From assembly GCF_002873135.1 (NCBI RefSeq), contig NZ_MCVI01000072.1, positions 1-64,000 of the forward strand: a stretch of DNA of 64,000 nucleotides, given 5' to 3'. Shown here piece by piece: positions 8,594 through 16,971 of this stretch. Source of the stretch: Shewanella sp. 10N.286.48.A6 (GTDB lineage: Bacteria > Pseudomonadota > Gammaproteobacteria > Enterobacterales > Shewanellaceae). The notes below the pieces were generated by a model. That model was given only the letters and a program-made list of their open reading frames with translations, was not told where the DNA came from and made no database searches. Position numbers and translations under genes: made by a program. Positions within the stretch are counted from its first letter, which is position 1. The number at the start of each line of letters is the position of its first letter.

Positions 8594-9168
8594 TGAAGAA
8601 ACATTTAATGATCGCTAGCACCCTTCTTTTAGTTGGTGCATGTAGTAGCACTCAAGAGCCTCAGTCGACACCGCTAGCTGAAAATGACAGTGTCCCGAGT
8701 TGGGTATTGATGCCGACACATGAAACAGGCTTAGCATCTTCAAGCTGTGTTCAGTGGAGCGGTAATATGGCTGCAAGTAGAGCACAAGCGATTGCCAACG
8801 CACGTGCAGATCTAGCTGCGCAAATAAACACTAAAGCAATGGTGATGGATAAGCTAGTTAACCAACAGCAACAAGAAGATGACACGACTACAAGTAGTTC
8901 AAGCTTTGCACAAGTAAGCAAACAGATTGCTGAACAAAGTCTTGTAGGCGCAATACCAAAAGAAGTCGCTTTTGCTCGTATTGATGATCAAAAACAATTG
9001 TGTGCATTAGTCATTATGGAAAATACTAAGCCTTTATTTGACAAGTTAATTAAAGAGTCTGGTAAAAAGCTAGATCCTAACGATGAAGCCGTACTTTATT
9101 CTGAATTTAAAACTCAAAAAGCGATGAAAGAGCTAGAAGCTGAACTTTCATCTGCAAAAAAGCTTTAA
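8590..9168 (+). CDS. LPP20-family lipoprotein
   Basis: A 192-residue lipoprotein with lipobox VGAC (Cys about residue 18). The LPP20 signature is clear: SVPSWV, then SSCVQWSGNMAASRAQAIAN and an alanine-rich helix (ARADLAAQI). A Gln/Asp/Ser-rich linker follows (QQQQEDDTTTSSSS), then a second conserved-looking block, EQSLVGAIPKEVAF and LCALVIME. This architecture matches FlgP/LPP20-type outer-membrane lipoproteins. The ATG overlaps the stop of the transglycosylase gene; the second codon is also ATG. It is the last gene of the operon and is followed by a perfect hairpin at 9210-9235. Confidence 0.8.
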   Translation: MMKKHLMIASTLLLVGACSSTQEPQSTPLAENDSVPSWVLMPTHETGLASSSCVQWSGNMAASRAQAIANARADLAAQINTKAMVMDKLVNQQQQEDDTTTSSSSFAQVSKQIAEQSLVGAIPKEVAFARIDDQKQLCALVIMENTKPLFDKLIKESGKKLDPNDEAVLYSEFKTQKAMKELEAELSSAKKL

Positions 9169-9209
9169 TAAGTTTGCTATAAAGTCACTACTTATGATTC
9201 ATCAGAAAT

Positions 9210-9235
9210 GAGTTTCACCTTACTCGGTGAAACTC
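9210..9235 (+). terminator. Perfect 10-bp hairpin after the envelope operon
   Basis: GAGTTTCACC pairs perfectly with GGTGAAACTC around a six-base loop (TTACTC). It lies 41 bases after the last stop codon of the operon. There is no T run after it, so it may be a weak or Rho-assisted terminator or an mRNA 3'-end stabiliser. Confidence 0.45.
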
Positions 9236-9661
9236 TGAGTATCAGTAACGGTACAGATATTGGCTATAGCTTTTAACTGGATCCTATTAAGTAATAGAAG
9301 GTCTTAGAATGTGATATAACATCTAAGACCGTATTCTATTGTAAATTGGCATCGTTATCTTGCCCTGATTCTTGCTAGTAAACTTGTTAGATTGGAAAGG
9401 CGAGAAATTCATAGCACATGAAGCTGCGGAAGATAATAAAAGGATGATGTCAACTCAACAGCTAATGAAGTTCTTTGAAACTTCAATCATGGGTATGGCC
9501 GTAAGGATAGCTGATGGAAATCAGAGCGTACTAGATTTCACGAGAATGCTAAAGTGTACATGTAAAGAAGCGAAAACTTTGTCATGGCTCTTATGTCATT
9601 GCGTGTTCGTTCACTGGCGCATCTTGGGTCAGTCGTGACTACTTTTAACAAGGTCTGCCAG

Positions 9662-9708
9662 AAAAAGCAAAAAGCCGCCGCTTGGCCCGGGTTTTCGTCC
9701 ACTGCGGC
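9662..9708 (-). terminator. Rho-independent terminator after the LysR gene
   Basis: Read on the minus strand, GCGGC/GCCGC and an inner CCA/TGG form an interrupted stem around a CCCGGG-containing loop, followed by TTTTTGCTTTTT. It lies about 110 bases after the LysR-type gene's stop. Confidence 0.6.
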
Positions 9709-9820
9709 ATTACTCAATCACTTATGCCCTAAATTGTCTTTAGAATCGATCCATTTCTATTATCACTTTCAGGTTGTTTGATAGCGAGATATCTCATCTG
9801 AAATGATTCAACTTTAGCAT

Positions 9821-10717
9821 TTAAAGCGCTAGCTGGTTTAGGTGCTCTTTAACCAGTTCAATCATGGCCATTGCGGCAAAAGATAATGGCTTGCCTTTAC
9901 TCCAAAATAAATTCATCTTCCAGCTTAAATTGGTATCAATAAGTTCACGCTGCACCACGCCTTCCAGTTGATAACGCTCGGCAATAAACTTAGGTAATAA
10001 CATTATCCCAGTGCCTGCAGCAACCAGCGCTATGCCAAACTCAGGTTGATTCACTAAGGTTGGGCTTTCTATGCTGATACCAGCCTGTTGATAAGCATTA
10101 ATGACCATCTCATGCAGTGAAAACTCTGCTTCAAATAAGATATGCTCGCAGTTACCCAGTGCCTTGATGGATATTTGCGGCTGCTTTGCCAGCGGGTGCT
10201 GACTTGGCAGCACCACGACCATAGGCTCGGTATGAATTGCTATTCCTTCAAACTCTTGATTAAGCTCGATAATACCTGTTGCTAGCTCTATTTCGCCATT
10301 TTTTAATGCTAAGGTTTGTTGCACTCCACCGCGAACTAACAGCTGATTATTAATGTGTGGATAACGTTGCTGGTATTTGGCAATAATTGGCGCAAATAGC
10401 TCGGCGCTGCCCAGTGGCGCTAAGCCTAATTTTAACTGCCCTTTATGGAGCCCTTTCAGTAAGGCTATTTCATCAAACAGCGCTTGTTTGGTGCTGAGTA
10501 ACTGCTGCGCATAGTCATACACCAGCTGGCCGTAGCTGGTAAGGGTTACGGCTGTGCCGCGTTTACCACGGGTGAGTAGCGTAAGCTCAAGTTCAGCTTC
10601 CAATTGGGTGATGGATTTTGACAGCGCAGGTTGGCTAATATGGATTTTTTCTGCAGCGCGATTAAAGCCACCACAGTTTACGATGTCGACAAAATATTGC
10701 AGCGTTTTAAGATCCAT
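9821..10717 (-). CDS. LysR-family transcriptional regulator
   Basis: A 298-residue LysR-type regulator. The N-terminal winged helix-turn-helix is typical (MDLKTLQYFVDIV, AAEKIHISQPALSKSI, LEAELELTLLTR, residues 1-60). The inducer-binding domain (about 90-290) follows, with the usual GQLKLGLAPLG start and a VAAGTGIMLLPKF motif. It is divergent from lrgAB with 105 bases between start codons, an arrangement that commonly means regulation of the neighbour and of itself. A palindrome with the T-N11-A geometry of LysR sites lies 7 bases upstream of its start. The effector is unknown. In other bacteria LysR proteins (CidR) control cid/lrg genes in response to overflow metabolism, which is a plausible analogy. 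Confidence 0.9.
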   Translation of the reverse strand: MDLKTLQYFVDIVNCGGFNRAAEKIHISQPALSKSITQLEAELELTLLTRGKRGTAVTLTSYGQLVYDYAQQLLSTKQALFDEIALLKGLHKGQLKLGLAPLGSAELFAPIIAKYQQRYPHINNQLLVRGGVQQTLALKNGEIELATGIIELNQEFEGIAIHTEPMVVVLPSQHPLAKQPQISIKALGNCEHILFEAEFSLHEMVINAYQQAGISIESPTLVNQPEFGIALVAAGTGIMLLPKFIAERYQLEGVVQRELIDTNLSWKMNLFWSKGKPLSFAAMAMIELVKEHLNQLAL

Positions 10718-10723
10718 AATTAC

Positions 10724-10738
10724 ATAACCATTAGTTAT
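10724..10738. promoter_or_regulatory. Candidate LysR binding palindrome
   Basis: ATAACCATTAGTTAT is a perfect inverted repeat (ATAAC/GTTAT) containing the T-N11-A motif favoured by LysR proteins. It lies directly upstream of the LysR start codon in the shared divergent promoter region with lrgA. Confidence 0.5.
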
Positions 10739-10822
10739 CTATTTGGTAAATAATATTCATTATTTTTATTTTTATTGCAAGGGTAAAATAGCCACATCGA
10801 AACTAATTCAATCTGATGTGTT

Positions 10823-11284
10823 ATGACTTCCTCCCTGCTGTTTGTAAAACGAACTTCCCATTTGCTGTTACAAGTGGCTTTTTTGTGTGGGTTAGCTTTT
10901 AGCGCCCAATACTTGGTTGAGCTGTTAGCGTTACCCATACCAAGTAGTGTGATTGGCCTGATTTTTTTGTACAGCCTGCTGGCATTTAAGTGGTTACCTG
11001 AGCGGTTTGTGGCCGTTGGCGCAATGTGGTTAATTGGTGAATTATTGCTGTTTTTTATTCCTCCCGTTATCGCCTCAATCCATTATGCTCCTATGTTTGA
11101 AGAGTTTGGGGGTAGTTTGATGTTCACCTTAGTGCTGGGCAGTATTTCAGTGTTAGTGATCACCGGCTTTGTTATTGATAGGGTATTTAGATTCGAGCGC
11201 CGTAGAAACCGAGCAAGGCGCAACAGAGCGACAAAAATGTTAGCAGATGCAGCGCTGGCAACGTCAGATACGGTGGGAGTTTAA
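10823..11284 (+). CDS. lrgA: LrgA/CidA-family holin-like membrane protein
   Basis: A 153-residue protein with four hydrophobic segments and the LrgA pattern: LLALPIPSSVIGLIFLYSLL, then a helix ending in GELLLFFIPPV and a fourth membrane segment near VLGSISVLVITGFV. It ends in an unusually Arg-rich tail (RFERRRNRARRNR). LrgA and LrgB act together in the inner membrane. Historically described as a holin/antiholin pair for murein hydrolase control, they have also been linked to pyruvate or glycolate export in other bacteria. The next gene, lrgB, starts one base after this stop. The LysR-type gene is divergent. Confidence 0.88.
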   Translation: MTSSLLFVKRTSHLLLQVAFLCGLAFSAQYLVELLALPIPSSVIGLIFLYSLLAFKWLPERFVAVGAMWLIGELLLFFIPPVIASIHYAPMFEEFGGSLMFTLVLGSISVLVITGFVIDRVFRFERRRNRARRNRATKMLADAALATSDTVGV

Positions 11285-11285
11285 T

Positions 11286-12017
11286 ATGCAGTTTCTTAGC
11301 TCATTGACCTTAATGACGTCGCCATGGATGACATCACAAACCTTAGCGCTGATATGTCTTTTAGCGACTTTAGTGGCTTATTTTAGTAGTAAGTTTTTGC
11401 ACCGACATTACCATTACTGGTGGTTATCACCGATTATTTCAACTCCGGCGAGTTTAATGGTATTGGTAGTGATTTTTTCAGTGCCGTTACCTACTTATTT
11501 TGTTTATAACCATTATCTTAGCGCTTTGCTTGCGCCTGCAACCATCGCTTTTGCGCTGCCCATATACCGTGAGCGTAAATTAATTGGCCGTTATCCATTA
11601 ACAATTAGCATTGGGGTGATTACTGGTTTGCTGGTGGGATTATTATCTTCATGGCTGATTGAGCAGTTTGTTTATTTACCGCCTGAGCTATCACACAGTT
11701 TACTGGTGCGTTCAGTATCAACCCCATTTGCTATTGAGGCAACTACCGCATTTGGCGGTGCACCTGATTTAACTGCAACCTTAGTATTAATTACTGGGGT
11801 GCTAGGCATGTTACTTTGCGGCCCTGTATTTAAATTAGCCAAAATTAAAAGCCCATTGGCAAAAGGTGCAGCTTTAGGCGGCGCTGCCCATGGTGTGGGC
11901 GCGGCCAAGGCGGCTGAAATTGGCCAAGAGGAAGGGGTTGTTGCCAGCCTAACCATGATTTTTACCGGTATTGCTATGGTGATTGGCGCGCCGTTATTTG
12001 CTTATGTTTTAGTGTAA
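11286..12017 (+). CDS. lrgB: LrgB/CidB-family membrane protein
   Basis: A 243-residue polytopic membrane protein of the LrgB family. The C-terminal signature is clear: SVSTPFAIEATTAFGGAPDL, then LKIKSP-like KIKSPLAKGAALGGAAHGVG and EGVVASLTMIFTGIAMVI. It is the partner of LrgA. The start was chosen at the ATG at 11286, which has GGGAG about 6 bases upstream and follows the lrgA stop. A longer frame from 11247 would overlap lrgA by 38 bases. The frame ends in a typical short hydrophobic tail. Confidence 0.92.
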   Translation: MQFLSSLTLMTSPWMTSQTLALICLLATLVAYFSSKFLHRHYHYWWLSPIISTPASLMVLVVIFSVPLPTYFVYNHYLSALLAPATIAFALPIYRERKLIGRYPLTISIGVITGLLVGLLSSWLIEQFVYLPPELSHSLLVRSVSTPFAIEATTAFGGAPDLTATLVLITGVLGMLLCGPVFKLAKIKSPLAKGAALGGAAHGVGAAKAAEIGQEEGVVASLTMIFTGIAMVIGAPLFAYVLV

Positions 12018-12178
12018 ATAAATCAACTGCTTTATGTTTGCTTTTTAAGCAAGCTTACCGCATATTAATTAGTTAAAATGGTTTTGATTGTTATTCTCAT
12101 TTGTTTAGGTAAATGCTGCGATGAGTTAATAGTAATCAAGTCAATACACCAGCGCCGCTAATTTGATATGGGTAAAAT

Positions 12179-13072
12179 ATGAAAAATAATAATATTCCAC
12201 AAGAAGCTTTTGATTGGTACGATGAATATGCACATGGCGGCATGGACCGTCGTACTTTTATGAAAAAATTAACCGGTTTAGTGGCGCTGGGCTATTCCAT
12301 GACAGTATTAACCAGTGCGCTATTACCTAATTATGCCTTAGCCGAGCAAGTGTCATTTAACGATAGTGACATTAAAGCCAGTTATCAGAACTTTGCGTCC
12401 CCCCAAGGCCATGGCGAAGGTCGAGGCTATTTAGTGTTACCCACCCAAGCTGTAGAAAACCCTGATAGTAAATTCCCTGTGGTATTGGTTATTCATGAAA
12501 ATAGAGGTTTAAACCCTTACGTCAAAGATGTGGCCCGCAGGCTGGCTAAAGCAGGCTTTATTGCGTTTGCGCCTGATGCCTTGTTTCCGCTAGGTGGCTA
12601 TCCTGGCAATGACGATGAAGGCAGATCCATGCAGCGCACCCTTGAGCGTGAAAAAATTCAATATGATTTTGTTGCCGCTGCTAAGTTTTTAAAATCACAT
12701 CAGCAATCTAACGGTAAACTGGGGGCAGTAGGTTTTTGTTTTGGTGGCTATATGGTGAATTATTTAGCCGCGATAGAAAGCGATCTGATTGATGCCGGAG
12801 TTCCATTTTATGGTACGCCAGCGGCCAAAGCCTTACGGCCAAATATTAAGGCGCCACTGATGATCCAATTGGGTGAGCTTGATAAACGGGTTAATGCGTC
12901 ATGGCCAGAATATGAAGCGGATTTAAAAGCGGCCAATGTCGATTACGTTATGCACATGTATCCCAATGCTAATCATGGTTTTCATAATGACTCTACCGGC
13001 CGTTATGATGAGAAAAATGCTGAACTTGCTTGGTCAAGAACCGTGGCATTTTTTGAAGCAAGACTAGCCTGA
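12179..13072 (+). CDS. Tat-exported dienelactone hydrolase family protein
   Basis: A 297-residue alpha/beta hydrolase of the dienelactone hydrolase family. The N-terminus carries a twin-arginine signal (RRTFMKK at about residues 24-30, then a hydrophobic stretch ending near ALAEQ), so it is probably folded in the cytoplasm and exported. Catalytic features: the nucleophile elbow GFCFGGY with Cys (about 186), HENRGLNPYV for the conserved Glu/Arg region, the Asp in GELDKRVN, and the His in ANHGFHND. It is similar to Tat-exported homologues in other proteobacteria, whose substrate is unknown. It follows lrgB by 161 bases on the same strand but probably has its own promoter. Confidence 0.88.
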   Translation: MKNNNIPQEAFDWYDEYAHGGMDRRTFMKKLTGLVALGYSMTVLTSALLPNYALAEQVSFNDSDIKASYQNFASPQGHGEGRGYLVLPTQAVENPDSKFPVVLVIHENRGLNPYVKDVARRLAKAGFIAFAPDALFPLGGYPGNDDEGRSMQRTLEREKIQYDFVAAAKFLKSHQQSNGKLGAVGFCFGGYMVNYLAAIESDLIDAGVPFYGTPAAKALRPNIKAPLMIQLGELDKRVNASWPEYEADLKAANVDYVMHMYPNANHGFHNDSTGRYDEKNAELAWSRTVAFFEARLA

Positions 13073-13544
13073 GTTGAGCGCTAAGCTGTGTGTGGGCATG
13101 TGTTAACTTGCCCACCTGCTCAGTGCTATTTTTCCAGAGTTCAGAGTCAGGTGAACTCTTTGCTGGGTTATCTTATCGGTTTGCATATTTTATTGGCAGT
13201 ATATCCAAGCTATTCACACTCAGCTTGAATACATACTTGCCACAAATTGGCGTTATTTGACACTTTTTTAGATTAAACTAGCCTGGCTGATGGCGAAGGT
13301 GTTGTTATCTTCTATACTTTTATTATTCAGTGTTTTGGCTGCAAAGATAAAAAGTAGTTTTAGCGGTTTAAGTCGATTTTAATATCAGGGAAGAAGAGCA
13401 ATTTTTAGATTCTAATAGCTTTAGTTATATTCCCCTCCCTGCGATGGCAATGCCGTTTATTTCTTAATCTCAGTACCAATAAATTCATGGTTTAAGTACA
13501 GCATTTAGCACCCTTTATCGACTGTTAGCGCTAAGGTTTACTGC
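13073..13544. other. Intergenic spacer before the GGDEF-EAL gene
   Basis: No coding frame is supported. Besides the hairpin at 13092-13115 there is an 8-bp inverted repeat (AGAGTTCA at 13136-13143 and TGAACTCT at 13152-13159). The rest presumably holds the promoter of the following gene, but I could not pick one. Confidence 0.4.
13092..13115 (+). terminator. Hairpin after the dienelactone hydrolase gene
   Basis: GTGGGCA pairs with TGCCCAC around a ten-base loop, 19 bases after the stop codon. The nearest T run is about 12 bases farther on, so termination efficiency is uncertain. Confidence 0.4.
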
Positions 13545-16500
13545 ATGTGGTTTGGTTTATTATCGCTCAGAAATTGTATCTATGCTTCGATGATGCGTCG
13601 TGCAGCAGTTGTGTGTGTGCTATTTGTCTTAGTGACTTTGTTAATCGTAAGCGTATCTAGCTCGTTCGCTGCGGCTTTATCTGCCCCCTTATCAGAGCCT
13701 AAATCTGAGCCTTTAGTTGAACGCTCTGTAAAAACCTCAGCACAGCTCAAAATAACCCAAATATCAGAATCGTTATCACTAGCGTCAACAAAAGCAGTGG
13801 ATATCGTATATTTGCAGTTACGTTGGCATCATCAATTTCAATTCGCCGGCTATTATGCTGCGTTAGAAAAGGGTTTTTATCAAGAAGAAGGTCTTGAGGT
13901 TCGTTTGCTTGAAGGCGATCCGCAACGCTTACCGGTAGCCGAAGTGTTATCGGGTAATGCTTTATATGCAGTAGGTAACAGTGAGGTGCTATACCATCGC
14001 CTTTTAGGTGAACCACTTATTGCTTTGGCTGCTATCTTTCAGCATTCACCATCTATCTTGTTGACGTTAAAAGAGTCAGGAATACGCTCTGCCCATGACC
14101 TTATTGGCAGAAGAGTGATGCTGGCGAATAAGGATAAAGATGCAGGCTTTTTGACCATGTTAGTTAATGAAGGCATTTCCTTGTCACAGCTTGAGATCGT
14201 CCCCAGCAGCTTTCAGCTTGATGATTTAATCACGGGCAAGGTGGATGCTTTTAACTCTTATATTACCAATGAACCCTATGTACTTGCTCAAGCTAATGTC
14301 CCCTATGACATTATTGATCCAGTAAGCTACCGAGTTGATTTTTACAGTGATATTTTTTTCACTACTGAAGCTGAGTTAAATAATTATCCAAAACGTGTTG
14401 CGGCAATGAGGCGAGCGACCCTCAAAGGTTGGCGCTATGCCATGGACAACCCTGAAGAAATAGTCGATATATTAATGGCTAAGTATCAGGTTAATAAAAC
14501 CCGTGAGCATTTGCTCTATGAAGCTAATGCAATGCAAAACTTGATTCTGCCTAATTTGATCCAAATTGGGCATATGAACTCTGATCGCTGGCAACATATG
14601 GCAAATACCTTTGCTAAGGCCAGTGTGGTCAATGATATTCGTCACCTTGATGGCTTTATTTATAATGATAGCCCTACATCAACTCCTAACTGGCTCTACC
14701 CGGTATTATCCATAGCGCTTTTTTTGGTGGTTTTAGCCAGTAGTATCACTCTCTATATGCACTTGTTTAATCGACGTTTGGCAGAGGCTAAAACGACTTT
14801 ACAGCAAAGTGAGGAGCGCTTTAGGGCTCTTAGCGAAGCAACCTATGGCGGTATTGTTATCCATGATCAGGGCCGTATCCTTGAGTGTAATAATGGTTTA
14901 TCCACTATTACTGGTTTCAGTTACTCAGAGCTCATTGGTATGGATGGTTTGAAATTAATCGCGAAAGAGTATCTTGAAACGGTAAAAATAAGAATGCATC
15001 AAGATGATAGAAATAGTTTTGAAGCTGAAGGCCTTCGCAAGGACGGAACACGATATCCGCTAAGCATTAAGGGAAAAAATATTACTTATAAAGGCTGTAA
15101 TGCACGAGTTATTGAAGTTATTGATATTAGTAATAATAAAAAAATTGAAGATCAACTCAAACTCGCAGCCAGTGTTTTTACTCATGCCCGTGAGGGCATC
15201 ATGATCACCGACATTAATGGGGTTATTATTGATGTTAACGCCACTTTTAGCGCGATTACCGGTTATGAGCGAGAAGAAGTCATTGGCAGAAACCCACGTT
15301 TTTTAAACTCAGGTAGGCACAACAGCGAGTTCTTCAACAGGATGTGGGCATCGTTATTACAACATAAGCAGTGGTCAGGCGAGCTGTGGAATAAGCGTAA
15401 AAATGGCGACATATTTGCCGAGCTAATCACCATTAGTGCGGTTACAGATTCCGAGGGGCAAACCCAAAACTATGTCGCACTGTTTTCAGATATCACCTCA
15501 ATGAAGCGCCATCAACAACAACTAGAACACATTGCCCATTATGATCCGCTAACAGGGTTAGCCAATCGGGTAATGCTGGCGGAACGACTGGATCATGCAA
15601 TGAGTCAGAGCATCAGACGCGGAAAATTTTTAGCCGTGGCTTACCTTGATTTAGATGGATTCAAAGCCGTTAATGACACCTATGGCCATAATGTCGGTGA
15701 CGAGTTGCTAATTACTTTGTCGCAGTTAATGAGCGAAACTCTGCGAGATGGAGACATTCTGGCCCGTATTGGTGGTGATGAATTTATTGCTTTACTGGTG
15801 GATTTAGAAAGCATGCACGATTGTGAGTTGGTTCTAGAGCGGATGCTAGAGGTAGCAAGTTGTCCGATTAAAGCTGCTGGAGCCATTTTGCAGGTGTCTG
15901 CCAGTATTGGAGTTACCTTGTACCCTCAAGATGGTGTGAGTGCAGATCAACTGATACGCCATGCCGACCAGGCCATGTATATAGCTAAACAAAGTGGCAA
16001 AAACCGCTATCACCTGTTTGATGTCAATAAAGACAAATCCTTACAAAGCACCCTTGAGGTGATTGATGATATTCAGCGGGGGATTGAGCAAGATGAGTTT
16101 GTTTTATATTACCAGCCGAAAGTGAATATGAAATTAGGCACTGTGATCGGTTGTGAGGCGTTGATCCGTTGGCAGCACCCAGAGAAAGGCTTGCTATTAC
16201 CTGGGGAGTTTCTTCCTTTTATTGATAATCATTCCATCAGTGTCACTTTGGGAGATTGGGTTATTGATACCGCGCTTTCACAGATGTATTCATGGACCCT
16301 TGCAGGCTTTGATATTGCTGTCAGCGTTAATATTGACGCCTTACAATTACAACAAAAAGATTTTACTGCCAAACTCTCAGCAGCATTAGCGCAGCGACCG
16401 TTGATTAAACCGAGTTCATTGGAGCTTGAGATACTAGAAACCAGCGCGCTGGGGGATATGGGGCAAGTGCTGGCGACAATGGAGCAATGCATTAATATTG

Positions 16501-16835
16501 GCGTCAGCTTTGCACTTGATGACTTTGGCACAGGGTTTTCATCACTCACTTACCTTAAACGTTTACCTGCCAACCTACTGAAGATTGATCAGAGTTTTGT
16601 CAAAGGCATGCTGATTGATATTGATGACCGCGCCATTGTGATGGGGGTGATTAGTTTATCGCGGGCTTTTCATCGCCAAGTTATTGCTGAAGGTGTTGAA
16701 ACCATCGAACATGGAACCCAGCTATTGTCTATGGGCTGCATGCTAGCGCAAGGTTATGGTATTGCACGGCCAATGCCTGCTGAGCAATTACCAATGTGGG
16801 CAGAGAGTTGGAAGCCTGATAGCGCTTGGCAGTAA
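13545..16835 (+). CDS. Hybrid NMT1/THI5-like periplasmic sensor with PAS-PAS-GGDEF-EAL
   Basis: A 1096-residue membrane protein for c-di-GMP turnover. Order: N-terminal membrane/signal segment (about 15-45); a periplasmic substrate-binding domain of the SsuA/THI5-like type (about 85-370: LRWHHQFQFAGYYAALEKG, and FNSYITNEPYVLAQ); a transmembrane segment (about 385-405); two PAS domains (about 420-535 and 545-660); GGDEF (about 665-825) with intact RIGGDEF and an upstream RDGD (RxxD) inhibitory site; and EAL (about 845-1085) with GCEALIRW, ELEILE, DDFGTGFSS, LLKIDQSFV and AEGVET all present. Both enzymatic domains therefore look competent. THI5-like domains bind pyrimidine-type or similar small ligands, but the ligand here is unknown. 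A later ATG about 15 codons in is an alternative start. Confidence 0.9.
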   Translation: MWFGLLSLRNCIYASMMRRAAVVCVLFVLVTLLIVSVSSSFAAALSAPLSEPKSEPLVERSVKTSAQLKITQISESLSLASTKAVDIVYLQLRWHHQFQFAGYYAALEKGFYQEEGLEVRLLEGDPQRLPVAEVLSGNALYAVGNSEVLYHRLLGEPLIALAAIFQHSPSILLTLKESGIRSAHDLIGRRVMLANKDKDAGFLTMLVNEGISLSQLEIVPSSFQLDDLITGKVDAFNSYITNEPYVLAQANVPYDIIDPVSYRVDFYSDIFFTTEAELNNYPKRVAAMRRATLKGWRYAMDNPEEIVDILMAKYQVNKTREHLLYEANAMQNLILPNLIQIGHMNSDRWQHMANTFAKASVVNDIRHLDGFIYNDSPTSTPNWLYPVLSIALFLVVLASSITLYMHLFNRRLAEAKTTLQQSEERFRALSEATYGGIVIHDQGRILECNNGLSTITGFSYSELIGMDGLKLIAKEYLETVKIRMHQDDRNSFEAEGLRKDGTRYPLSIKGKNITYKGCNARVIEVIDISNNKKIEDQLKLAASVFTHAREGIMITDINGVIIDVNATFSAITGYEREEVIGRNPRFLNSGRHNSEFFNRMWASLLQHKQWSGELWNKRKNGDIFAELITISAVTDSEGQTQNYVALFSDITSMKRHQQQLEHIAHYDPLTGLANRVMLAERLDHAMSQSIRRGKFLAVAYLDLDGFKAVNDTYGHNVGDELLITLSQLMSETLRDGDILARIGGDEFIALLVDLESMHDCELVLERMLEVASCPIKAAGAILQVSASIGVTLYPQDGVSADQLIRHADQAMYIAKQSGKNRYHLFDVNKDKSLQSTLEVIDDIQRGIEQDEFVLYYQPKVNMKLGTVIGCEALIRWQHPEKGLLLPGEFLPFIDNHSISVTLGDWVIDTALSQMYSWTLAGFDIAVSVNIDALQLQQKDFTAKLSAALAQRPLIKPSSLELEILETSALGDMGQVLATMEQCINIGVSFALDDFGTGFSSLTYLKRLPANLLKIDQSFVKGMLIDIDDRAIVMGVISLSRAFHRQVIAEGVETIEHGTQLLSMGCMLAQGYGIARPMPAEQLPMWAESWKPDSAWQ

Positions 16836-16888
16836 TCAAGAAAATACAGAATAGGAATGAGAAGGTTAAGTAAGCGAAGAGTAAAGGT

Positions 16889-16912
16889 CAGTGGGGCACT
16901 CGAACCCCACTG
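16889..16912 (+). terminator. Terminator hairpin after the GGDEF-EAL gene
   Basis: CAGTGGGG pairs with CCCCACTG around an eight-base loop, followed by the T-rich TTATTTGTCTTTTG. It lies about 53 bases after the stop. Confidence 0.6.
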
Positions 16913-16926
16913 TTATTTGTCTTTTG

Positions 16927-16971
16927 TTTACCTAGCCAATGGTTACCTAGTTAATATTTACCTAGCTAACT
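16927..16971. repeat. Three 15-bp tandem repeats between convergent genes
   Basis: TTACCTAG recurs at 16928, 16943 and 16958, a strict 15-base period, with similar flanks (YYAAT). The third copy runs to the stop codon of the convergent antiporter gene. Confidence 0.6.

Larger units (their letters stand above)
9169..9820. other. Non-coding spacer, possibly with decayed sequence
   Basis: No gene is supported in this 650-base stretch. It holds two hairpins (9210-9235 and 9300-9330, GGTCTTAG with CTAAGACC) and a terminator for the opposite strand near 9662-9708. An 88-codon open frame at 9372-9638 lacks a ribosome site and has Cys-rich, non-protein-like composition. It may be remnant DNA, but I recognise nothing. 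Confidence 0.4.

Noticed and set aside
345-9168. Flagellar basal-body operon
   Set aside because: LPP20/FlgT-like modules are present, but there are no flagellar structural or motor genes and a transglycosylase and several unknown proteins are included instead.
9172-9256. Short frame ending in GYSF, like an outer-membrane porin tail
   Set aside because: Only 28 codons, no start or ribosome site, and it lies across a hairpin; probably chance.
9300-9330. Hairpin GGTCTTAG/CTAAGACC as terminal repeat of an insertion sequence
   Set aside because: Arms are adjacent, with no transposase or second copy; it is better read as an RNA hairpin.
9372-9638. 88-codon frame as a gene
   Set aside because: No ribosome site, odd composition (Cys/Trp-rich end) and no recognisable family.
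16229-16549. 106-codon antisense frame inside the EAL domain
   Set aside because: It lies opposite a strongly conserved domain and its composition is that of a reverse-frame shadow.
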